Source: Flectonema sp. DT1601 (taxonomy: Eukaryota; Euglenozoa; Diplonemea; Diplonemida; Diplonemidae). From it: a stretch of DNA of 64,000 nt. The stretch is from positions 806,001 to 870,000 of the forward strand of contig OZ025792.1 in NCBI GenBank assembly GCA_964019425.1. The letters are read 5' to 3'. Within the stretch, counting starts at the first letter, position 1, and each line of letters opens with the position of its first letter. Both the position numbers and the translations under genes were made by a program. Shown piece by piece: positions 29,784-38,590 of the stretch. Below the pieces are notes generated by a model. That model saw only the letters and a list, made by a program, of their open reading frames with translations. It had not been told where the DNA came from and searched no databases.

Positions 29784-31253
29784 TTATAACCCCGCCTTGT
29801 GTCCAAGCTTCAATGACTTCATCGCAGTGTCGTGTTCCGAAGGAACAGCAACCTCAGGATGTGACAGGTAATGTCCATCTTCCAAGAGCGTACACCATTT
29901 CATATATGTTTCAGCAGAATCGAATGAGATGGTTAAAGACTTCTCTAAGAATGGACCTGACACATCCAACAAGTAAGGTGAATTATGATTTCCCTTTCGA
30001 CGAGTTAGAGTCGTGTCACGAAGTGGAACAACACGAATATTAGAAATCGATTCTGTGTTCGGTCGAATAGTAAACCAGCCCGGGTGCAGCGTAGCAAATA
30101 AACGAACCGAAATATTCGTCTTACTGAGCCAGCCATCTTCTGAAAATGTTTTAACATAACCAGCAAGTCTACAGTCACTTTCTTCTTCTGGAAGTTTATC
30201 AGCAGCAAGACAAGGCACTACAGGTCTCATGGTCATTTCCTTTGCTAAGAAAATGTGCTGCTCTAAATACTGAGATGTTTTGGAACCCGGCTTAGCTTGC
30301 TGCATAGCTAATGACAGCCTAGCTAACCACATGTTGTAATCATAAAGAGAATGACAAGTTATCTTGAGAGGCTTCTCTGTTGCCGAAGGCTTATCAGGAA
30401 CCAACTCGAAGTTGATATTTGCGGGTACCGGTATTCCGGTAGAGTTGGTGAACGTTCCCTTCAATAAGGAACACGAAGAGAGATCGTACGCCCTGTGAAA
30501 TTCAACATCCGAACTGCTTGACGCGAAGAAAACTTTATTATCAATTAACAACATCCATTGCTTTGAAACACTTGTTTGTAACCAACCGAACTCATTTAAC
30601 CAAACGTATCCACTGAAATAGGCTCTCGCTTTAGTCAGAGTCTTTAGTTCTTTGTGTCTCGTTATCGAGTGAGCCGTTGCTGTCAAATCTGCTTCCGGAA
30701 CACCAGCCCACTCTTCTCCATCCTCAAAGCAAACGCTGTAGAACAAGTCATCTGTTGCACCAACAACAACACCATCTTCCCACTCAGTAGTTTCTCCATT
30801 TGAACTAATAATCTTAACCTGAACTTGTTGACCAATTGAATACTCACCCTTTGTTGTACGAGGTGTTATCGGTGATCCTGGGAGTGAAGTTATACTTTTG
30901 TCGAGTGGGGTGGCTGTCGTAGAACGAAGTTTCCTCGGAGAGCCCGTAGGAATTAATGATTTAAGCTGCTTGATGACTTTAATCGGAGTTTCCTTTTTAG
31001 GAGTTGGGCTTTCTAAATCAAAAGAAGGAGACGCAACTTTTTCAGCAAATTGATGCCTTCTGTTGTTTGTTCTTCGGTTGTCAATTTGAATCTCAAAACT
31101 GGAAGTGCTCGATGAAGATGACGACGTGTCATCAAGTTTCTCTAATTGCGCTACTCGATACTCCAGTCTCTCTCTGGCACTTCTTTCCGTTGAAAGCTCT
31201 TCTCTCAGTACAGCAATCTCATCTCGTAAGGATTGCAATTGTTCTTTATCCAT
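29784..31253 (-). CDS. Coiled-coil protein with SH3/Tudor-like segment and two PH-like domains
   Basis: This single-exon protein has 489 residues. Residues about 1-45 form a coiled coil (LQSLRDEIAVLREELSTE). A low-complexity Ser/Thr/Pro linker with SP and TP sites follows. Residues about 138-190 (YSIGQQVQVKIISSNGETTEWEDGVVV) look like a small SH3/Tudor-type beta barrel. Residues about 210-325 and 365-470 each fit a PH domain by pattern: W(L/V) near the start, alternating strands and a C-terminal helix with an invariant Trp (YNMWLARLSLAM, TYMKWCTLLED). PH domains bind phosphoinositides or proteins, so a membrane-associated adaptor is likely. The start lies 6 bases after an ACTAACTCACTAACAG acceptor. 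Confidence 0.75.
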   Translation of the reverse strand: MDKEQLQSLRDEIAVLREELSTERSARERLEYRVAQLEKLDDTSSSSSSTSSFEIQIDNRRTNNRRHQFAEKVASPSFDLESPTPKKETPIKVIKQLKSLIPTGSPRKLRSTTATPLDKSITSLPGSPITPRTTKGEYSIGQQVQVKIISSNGETTEWEDGVVVGATDDLFYSVCFEDGEEWAGVPEADLTATAHSITRHKELKTLTKARAYFSGYVWLNEFGWLQTSVSKQWMLLIDNKVFFASSSSDVEFHRAYDLSSCSLLKGTFTNSTGIPVPANINFELVPDKPSATEKPLKITCHSLYDYNMWLARLSLAMQQAKPGSKTSQYLEQHIFLAKEMTMRPVVPCLAADKLPEEESDCRLAGYVKTFSEDGWLSKTNISVRLFATLHPGWFTIRPNTESISNIRVVPLRDTTLTRRKGNHNSPYLLDVSGPFLEKSLTISFDSAETYMKWCTLLEDGHYLSHPEVAVPSEHDTAMKSLKLGHKAGL

Positions 31254-31563
31254 ATCCTCCTGTTAGTGAGTTAGTTTTTAATTAAAGGGACGAGTTATTC
31301 TTTTTTAATTAAACAAAATTACTGCCAACAATTACTGGCGAACTCACAAATTCTATAAAGTAATTTCTAATTAGTTATTTTTACTGAATAGGTCACTGGT
31401 GGAAGGTACCCACCAAGTTGAGCCGGTGTGCAACATGCTTAGAGTGAAAGGTAGCGACAGTACATTCGCATTCTCTTGATATCCTTTCTTTTCTTTTCTT
31501 TGTTTTTTTTAAATTTTTATACATTTCTTTTTTTTCATTTCTATTTCAAGCAACACTGAACAC
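31254..31563. other. Spacer, T-rich
   Basis: A 310-bp interval between KMP-11 and the PH-domain gene with T-rich tracts on the plus strand around 31490-31545. The minus-strand acceptor of the PH-domain gene lies at 31260. No gene was recognised. Confidence 0.5.
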
Positions 31564-31842
31564 TTATTTTCCTGGGAACTGAGCGTTCTTCTGCTGTTCA
31601 AGAAGCTCCTGGAACTTCTGCTTGAAGTGTCCGGAGTGATCTCTCATCTTCTTGTTGAACTTGTCAGTGTGTTCCTTAATCATCTTCTCAAACTTGTCGT
31701 AGTGCTCCTTCATTTCCGGTGAGAGAGTGCTCTCGTCTGGCTTGTCAGCAAAGAACTTCTTGTTCTGCTCTTCCATCTTCTTGCTGAACTCAGCATCAAG
31801 TCTGTCCAACTTGTCAGAGAACTCCTGGTAGGTGGTGCACAT
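31564..31842 (-). CDS. KMP-11: Kinetoplastid membrane protein 11 (KMP-11)
   Basis: The 92-residue product matches the length and nearly all conserved features of KMP-11 from Leishmania and Trypanosoma: the N-terminus TTYQEFSDKLDRLDAEF, the central FFADKPDESTLSPEMKEHYD block and the C-terminal FKQKFQELLEQQK helix. KMP-11 is an amphipathic, two-helix protein associated with the surface membrane, flagellar pocket and flagellum, linked to cytoskeleton and cytokinesis. It is highly abundant in kinetoplastids and often in tandem copies; here a single copy is seen. The start follows a TTTTGTTTTCTCCTCAG acceptor 20 bases upstream. It is one of the strongest clues to the organism's identity. Confidence 0.97.
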   Translation of the reverse strand: MCTTYQEFSDKLDRLDAEFSKKMEEQNKKFFADKPDESTLSPEMKEHYDKFEKMIKEHTDKFNKKMRDHSGHFKQKFQELLEQQKNAQFPGK

Positions 31843-31861
31843 TGTGTTAAGTTAATAAAGT

Positions 31862-31885
31862 CTGAGGAGAAAACAAAAGTACTAA
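31862..31885 (-). promoter_or_regulatory. Putative trans-splice acceptor of KMP-11
   Basis: The minus strand reads ACTTTTGTTTTCTCCTCAG, ending at 31862. This is one of the best pyrimidine tracts in the window, fitting the high expression expected of KMP-11. Confidence 0.55.
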
Positions 31886-32804
31886 ACATAAAAAGAATTT
31901 TAAAGTCACTTGCGAGCACCAGTTTGATTGTGTCGATTTTGTTTTAAGAATTCAGAGAGATCCTGAAACAAATAACAAAGCGACAGATACGGTGCTACTT
32001 AAATAGCGGAGAACGGGTTGCGGTCGATAGCTGTAAATAGATTACGAGAGGGACATGTAGCTTCTGAAGTGTACAGAGATCTCAACAAGGAAGGTCGCAA
32101 CTTTATCCACTAGAAGCCATGGCCAGATAAGTTGAACAAACCTTCTAGTGAAGAGAACAAAGAAGAAAGGAAAAGATAAATAAAAGACAACAGATTGTGG
32201 GCCACGACAGTGTAAGAATTTGACTTTCGCCAAAATAATGAAATCGTAGCACTTCACAGCAATAGATTGCTGCATCTGATATCTTCTTTATAAGCCGACA
32301 GAATTGTTACCCGTTTTGGTATCTGAAGAACAGAAAGTATTGAGGCACAGTTTTTTTTTCTTTTTTTTCAGGGAAGTCAAAACCCCATTAGGGAGCCTAC
32401 GGGGTACCAGTGATTCGGTACCACAACCGTGAGACTCTCACAGGTGAGAAGAGACGTAGTTATAACCATCTTATGTGTTGCAGATGGTCGCAGATCAAGA
32501 ACCTGAGAAGTCAGACTTGTTGAGATCCAATCCAGTGACTTGAAAAGACTTTTCAAATGCATCGGAAAATTGAAAAGGGGGGAGGAGGGTGATGAACAGA
32601 ACTCTTCAAAGCAACACGAAATAGGGAAACCTGACTTTGCTTTATCGCTTTTCAGAACTTACTGTTGGCAAGTCTCTCTACCGACTTCACAATAATACAT
32701 TCGATCTGTTGATTGCTGTCCATGGCGAGGATGAAAAAAAAAAAAAAAAAAAGAAGAATTTTTTGAGATGCCCACAAACAACTACCATTGTCACTACAAT
32801 AGAA

Positions 32805-33093
32805 CATCACTACCCTAATGTTGAGCCTCAGGTGTTGATATTCAAGTAGATTCCAAGTGTAGCTGTTGGAAAGCAACTTAACCAAGACAAGAATACTAAC
32901 CTCTACGAAGGCGAATGTCACCACCTCAAGTTGAGCCTCAGGTGCTGACTTTCTTCCTTCATCGAGTTCGCAGTATTCGCGTTTGGAATATTTGGTACAT
33001 AATGATGATGATGATTGACAGCAAGATTGTGTCAACAACAACAACAACACACTCAGAAATATCACCACCTTTGAATTGAGCCGCAGGTGATGA
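32805..33093 (+). repeat. Three copies of a 30-bp repeat
   Basis: The pattern atcacyaccy followed by ttgagccncaggtgntga occurs at about 32805-32839, 32915-32948 and 33061-33093, spaced 110 and 146 bp apart. Each copy is well conserved while the spacers are not obviously related. Function unknown. Confidence 0.45.
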
Positions 33094-33600
33094 AAGTACT
33101 TCTCAGAGTGTCCGAAAGTAAATTGATTAATGAAACAAACAATGTATTAATTTATGTGACAAACAGCTTTTTTACAGATAAAAAAGCAAAATATTCTAAA
33201 GAGGGGATAAATGATATTGTTATAATAGTTGGGAAGGAGGAAGACTTGTTAATAAGAGAGCAACACAAGTATGCCACATAACAATTATTCGTTATGAGCG
33301 TACTAAGCTGCTGCGAGTGGACTACACGTACAGCGACAAGAAGATCAATTCTGCCGCCTCAGTGCGAAATATAAAAAAAAGGGGTCTTTGGTAAATTGAT
33401 TGTTAATGACCAAATAGAAAAGGTTGTTTTGATTCTCACTGAGCAACTGTTAGAGAAACTTTTACTAACTCTTTACAGCACAGTTAGTGGTAGTCAAAGT
33501 ATTAGTCTCAAGTAGATAAAGAGCTGCAGACACTAAAGAAGTTCTTTCGATCCAAAGAAGAACTAAGTCAGCTGCTGTTGGATAGAATTATCCTTTTTGT

Positions 33601-35937
33601 TTAGAGATTCTTCCTCTTGTTGGGAATTCTTTTGTTCTTCTTCTTCTTTGCGTTCTTCTTCTTTTTTCTGTCGTTTCTCCTTTTGTTTCTTCTCCTGTTT
33701 CTGCGGCGTCTTCTTCTCTGTCTGCGTCTTCTTCTTCTTCTATTTTTATCTCCGCAGTCTCCATCACCGCTGTCCTCATCGTCAGTAAGTGGAGGTGCTG
33801 TAACTGGAGGGTCTAATGGAGTGCAGCATTCAGCTACCTGCCCATCATTACATTCGCATAAACCGTCTTCATTACATGTTCCCATACCACCACAAGTGAT
33901 ATCAGCATCACAGTAAACCAAACAAGATTGTGAATCATCATCACTCTGATCATCAAGTATTGGATACCAATTACTTCTACACAAATCACACTCACCAGTT
34001 ACTTCATCAACTGCCATATTCGGATCAGAACAATAACAACTCTCATCGTAAAGTGAGTCAGCATCTTGGAAGACGAGTGTCAAGTACGTCGGGCAGTCAG
34101 TCATTGCGAAGGTGACACCAGAATATAGACATGCTTCTGCGATACATTGCGGGTAAGCATCCTGGCAGGCTATTCCAAATTCACAGCAACTCTGAGCGTA
34201 CTGAATTCGAATTGGATTTCCTTCGCAGACCAAAAGGGCGTCAGCAAAAGTAAGAAATCCGGGTGCTGATTGTTGCGGCTGAGGGCGTCTTTCCAATTCG
34301 AAGAAGGACGGGACGCAAGCCGAAACCTGTGTGAACCGATCAGATTTACAATGCGTATCTTCATAAGGAGATGGGTCGATCCATGTTTCACCAGTTGTTG
34401 ATAATCCCGTTTGTGAAAAGTCTGCATCAAAAACAAGTCCTGCTGGTTGCAATTCAGGACCAACGTACTCAAATAATAAATCCATATGGAAGGTTGGGTA
34501 CTGTGCATCGCTTGCGGTAATTTCCATAAATAACACGGCAATTCCATCGTTATTAAGCACCTCTCCGATAACTCTTCTGGGTTCTGACTCACTGTGTGTG
34601 AGTGAGAAGTAGTTTGATCCCCAAGATGAGTATTTTGGATTCAAATACGGATCCGTATCGAAAGTAATTTCATGAGCATAGCAGTCCGCAACTATCCAAG
34701 GAAGTGAAGTATCACCGAATTCAGATTTCGTTGGAGCAGATATGAATTCTATTAAATTAGCCACACCACCAAATACTTTTGTCACTACTGCGACATGTTT
34801 AATACAAGTACTTTGAAAGTAACACTCACCGTATGTCGCAGTTATCTTAACGAATTCATCAACATAAAGAATATAAGTTGTATTACTCAACCCATTAAAT
34901 AATAATGGACCTCTTGAATACGGTCCTAAGACGTGACCAACTCCCCACCATAGTGATTCTTGTCCACAATGAGGTCCCTTATATCTAGCGTACATAGTAC
35001 AGGTAATCTGATTAACTCCGTTAGCATCTTGGTACTGACCAGGACAACGTGCATATAAGTCAGTTCCAATTTCTTTATCAGCTGGACATTCACATCTATT
35101 CTGAATGCTATCCCAGGTCCCGTTAACACATTTCAACTCCGAAACGAATTCAAACTCTTCAACATATCGAAGCGGAGTTAGGTCAGGATTATTTTTGTAC
35201 ACACACCCGAGAGTAACATTAAAGTTATTGTCAACTGTTGGAACAGAGCACATTGCACAAGCCACTTCGGTTGTTAAATTCCAAATGATGTTCTTAAAAG
35301 TATTGTCATGAGATCCAGGACTCGTATACATCCAGCAACCTTCTTTCTTACAATACATGTCACGAACACCACCTTCACCTTCGATACCTGACCACCTAAA
35401 TAATTGATCTTTACTGAAGCTCTGCATTCCCCAAGATTCCTTCGACCATCCCGACTCGTAAATTGATTCGTTGTTTTGGGCACCGCTTGTAGAAGGATGC
35501 TCACCTCCATTAGCAGAACAAGCAGCTAACATGAGAGGACTATCTCTTATTGCTATTGACACCTGTTCATTCCAAATAATAGAACCAGACTCATGATCAG
35601 CTCTTAAGAGATTGTGGTACTCTAAAATAGTTTCCGACTGCCACTGTGAAGGTGTGATGAAGCAGCCTCCTCCTGTAGTTGTGTCGCAGGCTGTTTTAGG
35701 ACTCGGATCCGTATCTGGACTGGTGGGTACTCCGTGAGCGAATTCACAGCAATCAAAACATGCCGCTAACGGAAATGTGTCAGCGCACCCAAACTCAGCA
35801 CATCCAAACCCATTTGGTTTGCAGATATCTTCCCCTCCACTCCCACATCGTTCAATATTGTGACTCGGCCTCGTACATGGCGCTGAGGCTCCAGCCAGTG
35901 GCACCAGCAGTGCTGTGATACCAAACAGCAGCAACAT
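33601..35937 (-). CDS. Secreted CAP-domain protein with EGF-like module and polybasic tail
   Basis: The 778-residue product starts with a signal peptide (MLLLFGITALLVPLAGASA). This start lies 37 bases after a TCATCCCATCCCGCAG acceptor, so an in-frame ATG farther upstream is unlikely to be used. Residues about 100-260 fit a CAP/SCP domain: EYHNLLRADHESGSIIWNEQ with the conserved His, then SHDNTFKNIIWNLTTEVACA matching the second signature. The protein is very cysteine-rich. Near the C-terminus CGGMGTCNEDGLCECNDG is EGF-like. The last 55 residues are almost all Arg, Lys and Asn, an extreme polybasic tail. It is probably secreted or on the cell surface. CAP proteins act in adhesion, lipid binding or proteolysis; the role here is unknown. 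Confidence 0.8.
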   Translation of the reverse strand: MLLLFGITALLVPLAGASAPCTRPSHNIERCGSGGEDICKPNGFGCAEFGCADTFPLAACFDCCEFAHGVPTSPDTDPSPKTACDTTTGGGCFITPSQWQSETILEYHNLLRADHESGSIIWNEQVSIAIRDSPLMLAACSANGGEHPSTSGAQNNESIYESGWSKESWGMQSFSKDQLFRWSGIEGEGGVRDMYCKKEGCWMYTSPGSHDNTFKNIIWNLTTEVACAMCSVPTVDNNFNVTLGCVYKNNPDLTPLRYVEEFEFVSELKCVNGTWDSIQNRCECPADKEIGTDLYARCPGQYQDANGVNQITCTMYARYKGPHCGQESLWWGVGHVLGPYSRGPLLFNGLSNTTYILYVDEFVKITATYGECYFQSTCIKHVAVVTKVFGGVANLIEFISAPTKSEFGDTSLPWIVADCYAHEITFDTDPYLNPKYSSWGSNYFSLTHSESEPRRVIGEVLNNDGIAVLFMEITASDAQYPTFHMDLLFEYVGPELQPAGLVFDADFSQTGLSTTGETWIDPSPYEDTHCKSDRFTQVSACVPSFFELERRPQPQQSAPGFLTFADALLVCEGNPIRIQYAQSCCEFGIACQDAYPQCIAEACLYSGVTFAMTDCPTYLTLVFQDADSLYDESCYCSDPNMAVDEVTGECDLCRSNWYPILDDQSDDDSQSCLVYCDADITCGGMGTCNEDGLCECNDGQVAECCTPLDPPVTAPPLTDDEDSGDGDCGDKNRRRRRRRQRRRRRRNRRRNKRRNDRKKKKNAKKKKNKRIPNKRKNL

Positions 35938-35973
35938 AAAACTATTTCTTTTTGACAAACCGTTGGTGTTAAA

Positions 35974-36010
35974 CTGCGGGATGGGATGAGAAGTAAATAA
36001 AGTAATAAAA
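35974..36010 (-). promoter_or_regulatory. Putative trans-splice acceptor of the CAP-domain gene
   Basis: The minus strand reads TATTTACTTCTCATCCCATC, then CCGCAG, ending at 35974. It decides the start: translation from the next ATG gives an ideal signal peptide. Confidence 0.6.
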
Positions 36011-36238
36011 CAGAACAGAGAGAAGTACTCCACCGTGAGGTAACCCAACACGACATTTAATTAATTATTTTGTAAGTCTGCAGAACAAGTTCATAACTCG
36101 CACTTGACAATCTCATCAGAGGTGAGCTTAAAAAGTGTAAATGGTTAAATACTACCCACCCGATAAGTAACTTATTCAAATTAAATATAAGCAAACCGAT
36201 GCCTAACGTACTCTTCACTCTAATCGGAGTGACGAGTC

Positions 36239-38113
36239 CTAATCGACACTGAGAGGAGAGACTCTTGAGGTAGCTCGTGGTCTCGCAAACATGTCATTCA
36301 GTCTGCTACTCGGAGGGTATGGCATGTTGTCAGGTTTACTGGCCTGTTTCATAAACATCGTTTTTACGTCACACGATTTCGTCCTCGCAGTCCTTCGAAC
36401 TTTCAACCTGCAAGGAGACCTTGAGAGAGCCTTCAGTTCTGCAGGCGGCTCAGTCTTTTTCAAAATTTGCGAATTCTTCCGTCGTAGAAAAGCCGCGAGA
36501 TACGTCTCATCAGCTGCCTTTGAAATGAGTGCGGCTCGAGGAATGTTAAAATGATTTCCCCGCCTAGCAGTTCCTCTAGTTTCTCCAATTCTTAAATCGA
36601 TTGTATCTTTATGAACAGCTGTAACAGTACCGAGTATTCCAACTAGATTAGATAAGTCTTCAGTAGGAGTGATTCCTAATACAGAACAATGATATTCCAA
36701 CTCGTCTACAATTTCTGTTACAGTAGCGAGGTCTCCAGGCTTCCATTCTGTTTGATGTTCTTCAGGAGGGAGTTGTCTTGTGTCACCACCTTTATTATCA
36801 TTACAAAATGTATTTTTCGTCTTACTAATCATTACCGCAGGCTGTGGAGTGTCAGAAACAGAAACTTCCGCTTCCTTGTTTTGTTGGAGTCTCCAGTCGA
36901 GCATTTCCTTAAACAGTGCGACCTCGCTCTTAGCTCCTGATAGCTGAATATTTAATTTATTTATCATCATTCGTACTGCTGACCCTGCTTTGTTTGCTTG
37001 TTGTCCGTATTCTCTGTTTAGTTCAACAGCAGCTAACCAAGCTTGTTCTAACCATGATATATAATTCGAAACCTCGACCAAGTTATCAGCTCCCATGACA
37101 CGCTGCTTACCATGTTGATTGTAGAAGACAACTGTAGAACTGCCTCTCGACTCACCTTCGATATCTCTCATGACGAGTTGCTTTCGATGAGGGCAGGCGG
37201 AATCAAAAGAGTGAAGTGTTAGTGTCTGTGCGAGAGGTCGAAGTGGATACATTTGATGAATCACTCGAATATCAATTGGGCAGAACTTCGCCCCAACACA
37301 TGGATACGAACTGAACAGATATGAAAATATTTGTGACGTCCTAAAACAGAGCGACTCATCGTGTGAATTGAAGTCTCGTCCTCCACAATATTTGTTACTG
37401 AGTTGTAAGACACCGAGACATTTTCCATTTTCTCTGGTTAAAGGAAGCAGTAGAGCTGACCAGACTCGATATGCACTTCCTGAAACATTTCGAGATCCTT
37501 TAAATTGATAATTGCAACCTGTTGAACTTGGAACTGCTATCCGAGATGAGTAACAGGAGGAGACTAAACCTTCCGCGTTGCTACATCGCAGTTCGTTTGG
37601 CTTCATCGATCCGTAGCCGTAGGCTACTGCACCAATCATATCACCTCCGTCTTTATGAGGCACCCATACGACTGCTCTTTCAGCACCAGCTTCTTTAGCT
37701 GTTGCTTCTAAAATAAAATATAAAACTGTAGTTAGTGATTGATGAATACAAATCGGAACTTCCGTTGTTCGAATGGGAAGCTCCATGGCAGGCTCTTTCT
37801 CTTTGTCTTTATCTTTCTTTTGTTCATTTACTTCGGAATTGGGGACAGGGTTAATCCCAGCAATTGGAAAACTACCAGACAGCTCTTGAACCAACTCATG
37901 AGCACCAGAAGTGATCTCCATTAATCGTTTAGACCAACTGTCAGATAATTTCTTTCCCAAGTCTGACGGCTTTACTCGAGAAATCTCTTCTGCTAAATCA
38001 TTTAACTTATCACATTTTAGTTTTAGTTTCCAACATGATCTTCTCGGTTGGATTGTTTCCGCTGGCAACGTATTACCGAAATGATCGCTGTGACTCCTCC
38101 CATTGTCAATCAT
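36239..38113 (-). CDS. GAF-domain-like protein
   Basis: This single exon codes for 624 residues. Residues about 120-285 resemble a GAF domain: a helix (LTTVLYFILEATAKEAGAERA) leading into VVWVPHKDGG, later SALLLPLTRENGKCLGVLQLSNK, the typical GAF strand ending in a conserved L.L.NK motif, then a C-terminal helix (ESLCFRTSQIFSYLF). GAF domains bind cyclic nucleotides or other small ligands and mediate dimerisation, as in phosphodiesterases. No catalytic domain follows. The rest contains a helical segment (390-420) and a basic C-terminus. The start lies directly after two close acceptor AGs (TTTTGTTCCAG and TTACAG). A flagellar or signalling role is possible but not shown. Confidence 0.7.
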   Translation of the reverse strand: MIDNGRSHSDHFGNTLPAETIQPRRSCWKLKLKCDKLNDLAEEISRVKPSDLGKKLSDSWSKRLMEITSGAHELVQELSGSFPIAGINPVPNSEVNEQKKDKDKEKEPAMELPIRTTEVPICIHQSLTTVLYFILEATAKEAGAERAVVWVPHKDGGDMIGAVAYGYGSMKPNELRCSNAEGLVSSCYSSRIAVPSSTGCNYQFKGSRNVSGSAYRVWSALLLPLTRENGKCLGVLQLSNKYCGGRDFNSHDESLCFRTSQIFSYLFSSYPCVGAKFCPIDIRVIHQMYPLRPLAQTLTLHSFDSACPHRKQLVMRDIEGESRGSSTVVFYNQHGKQRVMGADNLVEVSNYISWLEQAWLAAVELNREYGQQANKAGSAVRMMINKLNIQLSGAKSEVALFKEMLDWRLQQNKEAEVSVSDTPQPAVMISKTKNTFCNDNKGGDTRQLPPEEHQTEWKPGDLATVTEIVDELEYHCSVLGITPTEDLSNLVGILGTVTAVHKDTIDLRIGETRGTARRGNHFNIPRAALISKAADETYLAAFLRRKNSQILKKTEPPAELKALSRSPCRLKVRRTARTKSCDVKTMFMKQASKPDNMPYPPSSRLNDMFARPRATSRVSPLSVD

Positions 38114-38590
38114 TTCTGTAACTGGAACAAAATAAATATACTTAAGTCATTTCTTCTTCCTTTTCTGAACAAAATTCCATCTCGCAGAGAACATCCGGTC
38201 AGGTAGGTGAGCTGTCCAAAAAAAAAGAAGGGTCAAGGAGTCACCCGACAACAAAATCTGACCACTACGAAATTCTATTTCCAACAATACTCACCAGAGC
38301 AAACTTTATTGCGCCAACTGGTGGTAGTTCGGAGCAGTTCTCTGAATTGCGTGTACGGATGCCTAGGCTCACGTTATTAAGTTAACATGAATAAACCTGA
38401 GGATATTGTCTGCATTATTCTGGGGATGGGAGGGGGAGTAGGGAGGGTGGCAAGCATGACAAACATCCGTCGTATCTCTAATAAGTTTCATTTCGATAAG
38501 GTAGTGTGGCTAAAAGATGGCTAAAAGAAACTTGTTTTGCACGCTGTAAAGAAAAAAGAGAAAAAATCTTCCAAAAATGTCTACAACCTC
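38114..38590. other. Spacer, no gene seen
   Basis: The 3' flank of the first carboxylase-like gene and the leader of the GAF gene. A G-rich run lies at 38420-38450. No protein-like frame was recognised. Confidence 0.5.

Larger units (their letters stand above)
31843..33600. other. Long spacer upstream of KMP-11
   Basis: About 1.76 kb without a gene I can support. It contains the KMP-11 leader, several pyrimidine-tract acceptor-like sites on the minus strand (for example one ending near 32148), an A tract at 32733-32750 and three copies of a short repeat between 32805 and 33093. It may hold a noncoding RNA or small spliced gene, but nothing could be assigned. Confidence 0.4.

Noticed and set aside
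31890-32280. Possible multi-exon small gene upstream of KMP-11
   Set aside because: Several acceptor-like sites and short open pieces exist, but any joined frame meets a stop; not enough support.
35938-36051. Upstream ATG extending the CAP-domain protein by 38 residues
   Set aside because: A strong acceptor at 35974 lies downstream of it, and the next ATG gives an ideal signal peptide.
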